Below, piece after piece: positions 1-6,663 of a stretch of DNA of 33,869 nucleotides (positions are counted from its first letter, which is position 1; every line of letters starts with the position of its first letter). This DNA comes from Phycisphaerae bacterium SM23_30 (GTDB lineage Bacteria > Planctomycetota > Phycisphaerae > Sedimentisphaerales > SM23-30), in assembly GCA_001303695.1 (NCBI GenBank), contig LJUC01000007.1:1-33869 (forward strand), written 5' to 3'. A model generated the notes under the pieces. It did no database searches, was not told the origin of the DNA, and was given only the letters and a program-made list of their open reading frames with translations. The position numbers and the translations under genes are program-made.

Positions 1-2
1 AT

Positions 3-1463
3 GTACGTTTATTATGGCTGGCGGGTTTTGTGGTGTTTTTGACGCTGGGTTTGATGCTGGTAATCGCCGCCGGAGTAACCAGAATGGGAAGGGAAGAATT
101 TGCTTTGTCGGTTTCATTTGGCGTGGGCAGTTTGATACTCAGTTTATTTTGCGTGCTGCGCACATACCGCTCGACATTCATGGGGTGGTATCGTTACCTG
201 GTCAAGCCGCTGTTACTATTTGCGTGCGTACAGACGATACTTGTTGCCTCATTATGTTTGGGTCATATGCGGCTGCGGGGCGATGAGGAACTGATAGCTA
301 TATTTTTTATCATCATATCGAGCATTTTGTTTTTGGTGCTTTTGTTTTTGCCGAGCCGGCTGGTGGAACGCCAGAGCGCCTATGCCCGGGCGGCGGCGGC
401 TCAACCGCACCTAAAAACGGGCGTATCGCCATTTAAGCGTTTATGGGCCTTGATTCTATCGGGGGGTATGTTTCTCTGGATTTTCGGTCTGCAGCGATTT
501 TACGTGGGTAAGATAGGCACCGGTATTCTCTGGCTGCTGACGCTCGGTCTGGGTTTTATCGGTCAGATCATTGATATAATACTAATTTTGAGCGGTCGGT
601 TTACCGACAAACAGGGCCGCCGACTGGTTATATGGGAGAGTCGGGGCGAAATAAAAGATATACCGCCGGCGCCCGAGGCGGCAGAGAAGTCGGCGGAAGC
701 GGCGGCGGCGGCGGATAAGGAGGTTGGCGTTGAGATGAAACAGCCGTACGATTACCAAGGGCCGGCCTATGCGCAGCAACCGGCATATCAACCGATCCGA
801 AATGGCGGTTCAGGATGGTTAACGGATTCGGCGTTAAGTCAGTCGGGAGTGATAGATACGCTGCTGCATCCGTTTAGTTTTTTGCTTTCGGGTCTGGGAC
901 TGGCGTGCGCGATTTTAGCGATTTTGGTGGGGCTGGCGATGGCGCTGCACCTTCCGGCGATATTAGGAGGCATTATTCCGGAGATGGCCGAGGAGATGAA
1001 AAGGGTGTTTGGATATTCCGACTGGCCCATTCTGCTCGAGCGTTTCGGGGGGGTGGCGGCGTTGGTATTATTTTTGCTGGCGGCGACGTTTATGATTATC
1101 GCGCGGCGGCGTTTCGGGGTGGCGCACATTATCCGGGCGGCGTTGGGCGTGGGGGGGCTGATGTTGTGTTTGATAGCGTTTAATGGAGCCATTCCCGCCT
1201 TAACGGATGAGACCATAGACCTGTTTGCCGATCAGCAATTCGGCTACGCCATCGAGATGATTTTCAGAAGGATAGACGAAGGCGCCGCTATTGGTTCGGT
1301 GGTACTTTTCATTATTTCGGTGATCTTATTATCATGGGCGCCGAAGCGTCGGCGCGTGCAAACGTCGGCGGCGGGCGGGAACCCGGCGAATCCGCCGGTC
1401 AACGGATACGTCCGTTCCGAAAATCGTCCTTATACCCCGCCGACCCCCGAGCAGAAAGCGTAA
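3..1463 (+). CDS. TM2-domain multi-pass membrane protein (5' end cut by window edge)
   Basis: The reading frame stays open to the left edge. Residues encoded before the tracked GTG at 30 (VRLLWLAGF...) continue a hydrophobic helix, so the true start is probably outside the window. About three N-terminal membrane helices are followed by a TM2 module at roughly residues 130-195 of the tracked ORF. That module has two helices around 'GLQRFYVGKIGTG' and ends in a charged 'GRFTDKQGRR' turn. An Ala/Glu-rich linker and a Gln/Tyr/Pro-rich stretch follow, then four more helices and a polar proline-rich tail. TM2 domains occur in many membrane proteins and do not fix a function. The next gene starts 3 bases after the stop, so the two are probably co-transcribed. 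The specific role is unknown. Confidence 0.8.
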   Translation, partial: VRLLWLAGFVVFLTLGLMLVIAAGVTRMGREEFALSVSFGVGSLILSLFCVLRTYRSTFMGWYRYLVKPLLLFACVQTILVASLCLGHMRLRGDEELIAIFFIIISSILFLVLLFLPSRLVERQSAYARAAAAQPHLKTGVSPFKRLWALILSGGMFLWIFGLQRFYVGKIGTGILWLLTLGLGFIGQIIDIILILSGRFTDKQGRRLVIWESRGEIKDIPPAPEAAEKSAEAAAAADKEVGVEMKQPYDYQGPAYAQQPAYQPIRNGGSGWLTDSALSQSGVIDTLLHPFSFLLSGLGLACAILAILVGLAMALHLPAILGGIIPEMAEEMKRVFGYSDWPILLERFGGVAALVLFLLAATFMIIARRRFGVAHIIRAALGVGGLMLCLIAFNGAIPALTDETIDLFADQQFGYAIEMIFRRIDEGAAIGSVVLFIISVILLSWAPKRRRVQTSAAGGNPANPPVNGYVRSENRPYTPPTPEQKA

Positions 1464-1466
1464 GTT

Positions 1467-2942
1467 ATGGAAGTTAACCCCAATTTATTTTTACCCCGAG
1501 GGCCGATCCTGCTATTGATATTAGCCGGATTAGTCGCCTTGATGGTGTTATGGTCGAAAAAAGACGCAGGAAAGGGTTTTAAGACCGCTCTCATTGTCGG
1601 ACTGGTTTTATTGCTTGTGGTATTGGCGTTTGGGGGTTTGAGTGCAATGCGGGCCGTTATGCCCGGAGTCATGCCTTTCCCACCGAGAGGGGGGATAGGT
1701 TTTGGTATGCCGGGGGTCCTGGAGATCATAGTCGTATTACTGGTCATTGGCCTGATGGTAAGTTTATGGGCTAAAAAAGGGAAAAGTGAACATGGCCGTC
1801 ACAGTCACTGGCTGGCAGGTCCGGCAGTGATGCTGTTGGTTTGCCTATTATTACTTGGAGCGGCGTTTTTCCTGGCAGCAAAGCCGACGCGAATCCTGCC
1901 GCTGAGTGACTTCAAAACGAACTATGAATATCAAACAAGTAAAACCATATCGGAGACGCCGACGATCTGGTTTGCGGGCATGGAAGATGAGTTTGAGGCG
2001 GACGTATATCCCTCGCAATTAGCGGCGGTTCGGGGTTTGGGCCACCGCCTGAAGGAAGTTATGCAACAGTACAATCTGCGGTCCACCGAACAAACTACCG
2101 TCAAACTGGTGCAGGGAGGCCATCAGCGGAAGCTGCTGGAAGAGCTGCGTCGGTCGATTCGGGATAAGATTGAGGAGGGAGGTTGTCTTATCGTATCGGA
2201 TAAGGATGAAGTGGATATTGCCGCAGGGGAAATAGGCGTCGTGCTGAACTTTACTTTTGATTCGGGCGCACCGGCTCCGAAGGGAAATCAAATAAATTAT
2301 ACTACGGGGGGAGAGCGCGGCGCGGTGGAGGCGGCGGTGTTAGCCGGGGGGGATGAGTATCCGATCAGCGTAGGTTTCAGGGAAAAGCCGTGGGTGGAGA
2401 ATTTCGCCGATTTTATGAATCGTAATTCCAAGCGGCAGTGGCTTCTGGCCCGTTCCTCGGAGACCTGCAGCACGGCGGAAAAGGCGCACGAGCTGGGTCT
2501 GGCCGATGCGGCGCGGCGGATCAGCTATATATTGAACGGTCCGCCGGGGGAGCGCGGGCGGGTCAAGGAATTGATTAAGGTGGCGCCTAAGGATATTCGC
2601 AAGCTGGACATTATCGTCGATAAGTTTCCCCAGAGTTTCAGAGGATCGGAGGGGCCCATCTGGCGGGAGGCGTTGTTGATTGACGTTTCGGCCCCCAAAC
2701 TGGAGCAATTAAGACTCCAATATGCCGCGGAGCGCGGGGCGCGGCGGCGCGGGGCGGCGTATATCGTATTTTCCTTTGCGGGGATGATGGGATTAATCTG
2801 TTTGCTGTATGCCGTGGTCAACGCCGCCACTAAAGGATATTACACCACGGTGCTGCGGGTGATGACGGTATTATTGGCGATAGCCGTTTTGGCGGGGCTT
2901 TTTATGTTTTTAGGGATGAGGGCGCCGCTAATGTTTGGTTGA
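1467..2942 (+). CDS. Hypothetical membrane protein with a central soluble domain
   Basis: I do not recognise this family. The 491-residue product has about four N-terminal transmembrane segments (near residues 12-30, 40-60, 80-100 and 115-140). A soluble region of about 270 residues follows, then two C-terminal helices near 430-452 and 462-485. The soluble part has a mixed alpha/beta look with a stretch rich in charged helices ('RKLLEELRRSIRDKIEEGG'). No catalytic motif or cysteine cluster is visible. The ATG lies 3 bases after the stop of the TM2-domain gene and there is no strong Shine-Dalgarno sequence, which suggests translational coupling. Its neighbours do not reveal a role. It is real coding sequence because of its length, coherent membrane topology and tight spacing. 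Confidence 0.8.
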   Translation: MEVNPNLFLPRGPILLLILAGLVALMVLWSKKDAGKGFKTALIVGLVLLLVVLAFGGLSAMRAVMPGVMPFPPRGGIGFGMPGVLEIIVVLLVIGLMVSLWAKKGKSEHGRHSHWLAGPAVMLLVCLLLLGAAFFLAAKPTRILPLSDFKTNYEYQTSKTISETPTIWFAGMEDEFEADVYPSQLAAVRGLGHRLKEVMQQYNLRSTEQTTVKLVQGGHQRKLLEELRRSIRDKIEEGGCLIVSDKDEVDIAAGEIGVVLNFTFDSGAPAPKGNQINYTTGGERGAVEAAVLAGGDEYPISVGFREKPWVENFADFMNRNSKRQWLLARSSETCSTAEKAHELGLADAARRISYILNGPPGERGRVKELIKVAPKDIRKLDIIVDKFPQSFRGSEGPIWREALLIDVSAPKLEQLRLQYAAERGARRRGAAYIVFSFAGMMGLICLLYAVVNAATKGYYTTVLRVMTVLLAIAVLAGLFMFLGMRAPLMFG

Positions 2943-2992
2943 TAATTACGGCGGGGGCCTTTAATGATATGAGGGGCGGTGTGAGATGATAG

Positions 2993-3021
2993 TTGACAAA
3001 GAAGGGGTTTTTACAGAGAAT
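2993..3021 (+). promoter_or_regulatory. Candidate sigma-70-type promoter upstream of the sigma factor gene
   Basis: A perfect -35 hexamer TTGACA (2993-2998) is followed after 17 bases by GAGAAT (3016-3021), a 4 of 6 match to the -10 consensus. The start codon of the sigma factor gene is 45 bases downstream with an AAGGA ribosome binding site. Read by eye only; planctomycete promoters often deviate from this consensus. Confidence 0.4.
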
Positions 3022-3065
3022 AATAACAGGATAACGAGGTTTATCTCCGGTAATAGAAGAAGGAC

Positions 3066-3968
3066 ATGAGCGAAATTACCCAGGCCGAACAATATCTGCT
3101 GGCGCAGATTAGGGCGGGCGACTCCGATGCCTGGACGCAGTTGGTGGACCGTTACCAGGGGCGTCTGGCGGCGTTTGCCCGGGCGCGGCTGCCGCAGCGC
3201 GCCGACGCGGAAGATATTGTACAGGATACCTTTGTAGCGTTTTTGAAAGGTTTGGACAAGTATCGGGGCGAGGCGGGACTGGAGACCTATCTGTTCACCA
3301 TTCTGCGTCACAAGATCGCGGACTGCTATCGCGGCCGCTGGACGCGAGACGTTTGCCTGCTGCAGGACATATATCAGTCGGATCGACAAGACAGTAACAT
3401 ATCCGACGCTTTCAGCCACGTGGCCGGGACCGAACCCACCGCCAGCACCTACGCCCGGCGCGACGAACAACATCAGTTACAGCGCCAGGGGTTGAATCAG
3501 GCCCTGCGGGAGCTGATCAATTCCTTTAAGAAGTCGTTGAACTTTCGCGATCTGCAAATCGTGGAGCTGCTTTTTTATTGCCATTTTTCCAATCAGGATG
3601 TGGGCAAGATCATGAGACTGGACGAAAAAAACGTCGCCGTCATCAAGCATCGGTGTCTGAAACGAGTTCGCGAGGCGGTGGACAAGTTAAGCATCACCAC
3701 GGACGAACCGACGCTGGAAAATCTGCTTACCGAGGTCTGGGAGGCCCAGCGGCTCAGCTGCCCCAAGCGGAGCACGATCGGGGCCTACATGTTAAAGACG
3801 CTGGAGAAGGACTGGTACGATTACGTGGATTTTCATTTGCATAAATTGGGCTGTCGTTTCTGTCGGGCCAATCTGGACGACCTGCAACAGCAAAATAAGC
3901 AGGAAGAGCCCACCCTCCTGCGAAATCGAATTATGGAATCCACGTTAGGCTTTCTGCACAAGGCCTAG
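3066..3968 (+). CDS. ECF-like RNA polymerase sigma factor with C-terminal zinc-binding-type tail
   Basis: This product of 300 residues is a sigma-70 family protein lacking regions 1 and 3. Region 2 spans about residues 20-90 and includes the typical 'DAEDIVQDTFVAFLKGL' helix and 'LETYLFTILRHKIADCYRGR'. Region 4 lies at about 155-205, with a helix-turn-helix near 'SNQDVGKIMRLDEKNV'. After it comes a tail of about 95 residues, unusual for a plain ECF factor of about 180-200 residues. The tail holds H259-x3-C263-x2-C266 ('HKLGCRFC'), the core arrangement of ZAS/zf-HC2 anti-sigma zinc domains. A fused, self-regulating tail is an inference. It has a candidate promoter and an AAGGA ribosome site of its own. 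The target regulon is unknown. Confidence 0.88.
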   Translation: MSEITQAEQYLLAQIRAGDSDAWTQLVDRYQGRLAAFARARLPQRADAEDIVQDTFVAFLKGLDKYRGEAGLETYLFTILRHKIADCYRGRWTRDVCLLQDIYQSDRQDSNISDAFSHVAGTEPTASTYARRDEQHQLQRQGLNQALRELINSFKKSLNFRDLQIVELLFYCHFSNQDVGKIMRLDEKNVAVIKHRCLKRVREAVDKLSITTDEPTLENLLTEVWEAQRLSCPKRSTIGAYMLKTLEKDWYDYVDFHLHKLGCRFCRANLDDLQQQNKQEEPTLLRNRIMESTLGFLHKA

Positions 3969-4063
3969 CTTCCTATGGTAGTACCACAGGAAAAGCGCAT
4001 GCCTTAGGGAAAATCCATAATCGTTCCAGGGAAAATACCAGGCGGGTTTTTTTGACAAATTTC

Positions 4064-4091
4064 TTGACCGGGGCAGGTTTTTACCGATACT
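4064..4091 (+). promoter_or_regulatory. Candidate promoter for the response-regulator gene
   Basis: TTGACC (4064-4069), 16 bases, then GATACT (4086-4091). Both hexamers are 5 of 6 matches to the sigma-70 consensus. A second TTGACA sits just upstream at 4052-4057 without a well-spaced -10. Transcription would begin near 4098, inside the adjacent palindrome, leaving a leader of about 290 bases before the start codon at 4393. Confidence 0.45.
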
Positions 4092-4097
4092 ATTGTC

Positions 4098-4115
4098 GTA
4101 ATAATTAATTATTAC
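4098..4115. promoter_or_regulatory. Perfect 18-bp palindrome at the predicted transcription start (operator candidate)
   Basis: GTAATAATTAATTATTAC is identical to its own reverse complement over all 18 bases. It begins 7 bases after the candidate -10 box. That position and perfect two-fold symmetry suit a site for a dimeric repressor or autoregulator, possibly the LuxR-type protein encoded downstream. Being AT-only apart from the ends, it could also arise by chance, so the role is inferred. Confidence 0.4.
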
Positions 4116-4258
4116 TATACATCCGCATTTTCGATGAAGGTCATGGGATGCTCTGCTGAGATGATTTTTATGGATTGACGTGCAAAAGCGGGGTGTTATC
4201 GAAACAGGATGCGCTGATAAGCTCTTAAAGAGTAGCTGGAGGGTTCGTTGATTTTTTC

Positions 4259-4298
4259 ATAATGCGGCGGCGTGGGTCTGCGCCTTTCTTTGCGTTAT
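4259..4298 (+). other. Stem-loop in the long leader of the response-regulator gene
   Basis: ATAATGC (4259-4265) can pair with GCGTTAT (4292-4298), with one G-U pair, and encloses a GGCG/CGCC inner stem. The whole gap 3969-4392 holds the promoter, the 18-bp palindrome, this stem-loop and a small hairpin right after the sigma gene (CCTaTGGT...ACCAcAGG, 3972-3990). I see no ORF and no known riboswitch motif in it. The stem may be chance pairing. Confidence 0.2.
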
Positions 4299-4392
4299 CA
4301 CAACTGCTCCTTCCCTGCTGCAAAGAGCATCTTCTTGAGCAGACAGGGTTTTAAGACATTCTGTTAAGAAGTTATGTTACGAGGGGTTTCTA

Positions 4393-5046
4393 ATGATTTA
4401 TAAAGTAATTGTTGCGGACGACCAACAACTTACTCGAGAGGGGGTTTGTTCCCTGCTGGACCGGCAAAGGGGGATAGAGGTGGTGGGCCAGGCCGATGGC
4501 GCGCCCCGCGTGGTGCAATTAGCCCGCGAGCGGCAGCCGGACGTGGTGATTATGGGCATTAATGCGTCACATTTTGAGGGGGTAGAGGCCGCCAGACAGA
4601 TTGCGGCCGAATGCGACGGGGTCAAAGTAATCGTTCTGTCTTTGTATAGCAATAAGCTGTTGGTGGCGGACATGTTTAAGGCGGGGGCCTGCGGTTTTTT
4701 ATTGAAACATTGCACTTTTGAGGAGTTATTGGAGGCTATTCGGAAAGTCGTTAATGATCAGGTTTACCTGAGCCCGCGCATCGCATCGGTGATGGTGGAT
4801 AGCTATATTGGCCGGTCTTGCAAGACTGATCGAGCTATAGAGTCAAACCTGACGGAAAGAGAATGTCAGGTGATCCGGCTCCTCTCGGAAGGAAGATCCA
4901 CCAAGGAAATCGCCTTGCATATCAACATGAGCGTGCAGACGGTAGATGCCTGCCGCCGGCAGGTTATGAAAAAACTGAACCTTGACAGTCTGGCCCAACT
5001 GGTGAAATACGCCATCCGGGAAGGATTGACCCCCATCGAATATTAG
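4393..5046 (+). CDS. NarL/LuxR-type response regulator with a non-canonical receiver domain
   Basis: The 217-residue protein has a receiver domain (about 1-120) and a LuxR-type helix-turn-helix (about 150-212: 'LTERECQVIRLLSEGRSTKEIA' region followed by 'SVQTVDACRRQVMKKL'). The acidic pocket residues D9-D10 ('VADDQQ'), S83 and K105 ('GFLLK') are present. At the phospho-acceptor position after 'PDVVIM' there is Gly55 instead of Asp. Phosphorylation in the usual way therefore looks impossible, and the protein may act independently of a kinase or respond to a ligand. No histidine kinase gene is adjacent, which agrees. The ATG has a GAGGGG ribosome site. DNA targets are unknown; autoregulation through the upstream palindrome is possible. 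Confidence 0.9.
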   Translation: MIYKVIVADDQQLTREGVCSLLDRQRGIEVVGQADGAPRVVQLARERQPDVVIMGINASHFEGVEAARQIAAECDGVKVIVLSLYSNKLLVADMFKAGACGFLLKHCTFEELLEAIRKVVNDQVYLSPRIASVMVDSYIGRSCKTDRAIESNLTERECQVIRLLSEGRSTKEIALHINMSVQTVDACRRQVMKKLNLDSLAQLVKYAIREGLTPIEY

Positions 5047-5089
5047 AGGAGAGTTTTTTATAAGATATATCCAACAGGATGATATTCGA

Positions 5090-5112
5090 TTAGCCGGTTA
5101 GCGCCGGGCTAA
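5090..5112. other. Hairpin downstream of the response-regulator gene
   Basis: TTAGCCGG...CCGGGCTAA forms an 8-bp stem with one bulged G and a loop of six bases. No T tract follows, so it is not a classical terminator. It may protect the 3' end of the mRNA or be part of the longer untranslated tail that ends at the terminator at 5251. Confidence 0.25.
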
Positions 5113-5250
5113 GGAAGATTAGTAATTTATTAACGAGATTAGCAATTACCTGAGATGACATGCCGGCAGAAGGGGCCGATAGTATAGGTAAAGAATAATA
5201 GTATTATGCGAAAATTTAACTGGTATGGGGCCCGCTCTCCCAATCCCCCG

Positions 5251-5278
5251 ACCGGCGGGCTGCCATGCCGGTTTTTTT
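5251..5278 (+). terminator. Rho-independent terminator after the response-regulator gene
   Basis: ACCGGC (5251-5256) pairs with GCCGGT (5267-5272) across a 10-base loop. An uninterrupted T run follows on the + strand. It lies 205 bases after the response-regulator stop and before the convergent tadA gene, so it ends the + strand transcript. I see no ORF or RNA gene between 5047 and 5250. Confidence 0.75.
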
Positions 5279-5329
5279 GTTTTCCTTAATGACCGCATTG
5301 CGGTTCTGATTCAGGGAGCCGGATTGCTG

Positions 5330-5830
5330 TTATCTGCCGCCCGATGAGGATCGTTTCCGGGTGAAGAATTTCTGCAGGATTTGTCGGCAGGGTTCTTCCA
5401 TGATGCCGGTGATGACTTCGACGCGGTGGTTTAGTCTTTCATCATGCACGATTCGATAGAGGGTTTCACAAGCGCCGGCTTTGGGATCAGCGGGGCCATA
5501 GACCAACCGATCGATGCGGGCCTGTACCAAAGCGCCGGCACACATGGCACACGGTTCAAGGGTAACGTAGATGGTGCAGCCCTGGAGGCGCCAATCACCG
5601 AGATAGGCGGCGGCCTGGGTCAGGGCGATCATTTCGGCATGGGCGGTGGGGTCGGTTAAGGTTTGGCGCTGATTATGAGCCCGGGCGATGATCCGGTCTT
5701 GATGGACGATGACCGCCCCTATGGGGACTTCATTCTGTTCGGCGGCGGCCTGAGCTTGGGCCAGCGCCGCCCGCATATAGCGGGCGTGATAGTCGGCGTC
5801 AGACGGAGATGTTTTGTTTGAATTATCCAC
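5330..5830 (-). CDS. tadA: tRNA-specific adenosine deaminase TadA
   Basis: This is a cytidine/deoxycytidylate-type zinc deaminase that converts adenosine to inosine at the tRNA wobble position (A34), which is essential for reading some Arg codons. The zinc and proton-shuttle residues are visible: H64-A-E66 in 'TAHAEMIAL' and P93-C94-A-M-C97 in 'LEPCAMCAGAL'. The N-terminal 'NEVPIGAVIV' strand is typical of the family. The length, 166 residues, fits. The tracked start is GTG at 5830 with no clear ribosome site; the next ATG (5776) would remove a helix that aligns with family members, so GTG is preferred. The gene is a lone - strand gene, convergent with the response regulator. The pseudogene upstream of it lies on the other strand. 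Confidence 0.94.
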   Translation of the reverse strand: MDNSNKTSPSDADYHARYMRAALAQAQAAAEQNEVPIGAVIVHQDRIIARAHNQRQTLTDPTAHAEMIALTQAAAYLGDWRLQGCTIYVTLEPCAMCAGALVQARIDRLVYGPADPKAGACETLYRIVHDERLNHRVEVITGIMEEPCRQILQKFFTRKRSSSGGR

Positions 5831-5848
5831 AAATTTACGCCAAACAGT

Positions 5849-6450
5849 CGAGACACAATTGGTCGGTCAATTTGAGTTAATCGACGACCTGGGAAAATGT
5901 AACGATTTAGCTGCAGATCGTCAATACCGCCATTAAGGGCCTATTACCAAAAGAGGGGCCCCCAACGATCATGTTAACATGTCGCAATCGACCAACGACA
6001 CCTAACGACTTTGATCCATATAGCGGCAGTAATGTGCATAAAAGAAAAACTGCTGCTCAATTTAAGGATCCTAACCACAACCCTTTGAAGGTAAAGCCAA
6101 GGCTTTCAAAGACAACGTAATTTGGTGGATTGGGCGAGATGGTCCTACCAGTGCACGAACCGGGCGGTTCCATCATGCCAGGCAAGGTAAATCCCACTCA
6201 GTGCGAGACGGTGTGCAGGGCGGCATGACAGGTCTATGGCGACGAAACGGCCATAAGTATGGCCGGCTCACCGGGCAATTTTGAGTTAAATGTTTATAAG
6301 TACTTAATAAACATATAGGTTACGACAAATCAGCGGAAATCGCCCTTGAAGGATTGGCGGGAAGATAAAACCTTAAAGGAAGCCGCTTTGGAGATGGGAT
6401 ACTGGGCGGTAGAACAGATTAACACCTGGGTGCGGCCGATCCAAATGATA
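5849..6450 (+). pseudogene. fumC: Decayed class II fumarase (fumarate hydratase) gene
   Basis: No intact ORF exists, but collinear pieces of a class II fumarase can be read in order. A possible start is 'RDTIG' (5849-5863, weak). 'PNDHVNMSQSTNDT' (5961-6002) is followed by 'HIAAVMCIKEKLLLNLR' (6017-6067, other frame) continuing to 6085. '[12 protein letters not shown]' comes next (6087-6122). '[20 protein letters not shown]' starts at 6127 and contains the fumarase/aspartase signature GSxxMPxKxN; this piece runs to NVYK at 6300 with an in-frame TGA at 6226. 'LNKHIGYDKSAEIA' (6303-6344) and 'TLKEAALEMGY...WVRPIQM' (6361-6447) complete it. Compared with E. coli FumC, about 120 residues are missing before GLGE and about 55-60 before LNKH. 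The tracked ORF 6346-6543 is only the C-terminal piece and is not a separate gene. Confidence 0.9.
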
Positions 6451-6663
6451 CACCCCCTCATAGACGCCAATTACCGGACAAAAAGTGATACCCGGATCAG
6501 TAAATGCTTGGCGATATCATCCTTGAAGGTTATAATCATATAGGTCAGTTTGATATAATAACAGGTATTGCATAAATCCGCTTGAATTTTGGATATAGTT
6601 TGGGCACCAGGGTATGGATCTTCCTCTAACCTGACGTTAACTTTTTGTTTTATAAAGGTTTAC
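6451..6663. other. Intergenic sequence between the fumarase relic and the coiled-coil gene
   Basis: The fumarase match stops near 6450. The rest of the ORF to 6543 matches no fumarase and looks like read-through of a lost stop. The remaining AT-rich stretch probably holds the promoter of the downstream array, but I could not single out a convincing -35/-10 pair. The tracked ORF start at 6589 (TTG) lies in this stretch and is unlikely to be used. Confidence 0.4.

Noticed and set aside
5047-5250. Possible small RNA ending at the terminator at 5251
   Set aside because: There is no convincing promoter in the stretch, so it is more simply the 3' untranslated tail of the response-regulator mRNA.
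6346-6543. ORF of 65 residues as a separate small gene
   Set aside because: Its first part (TLKEAALEMGY, WVRPIQM) is the C-terminus of the fumarase relic and the rest is read-through with no ribosome site.
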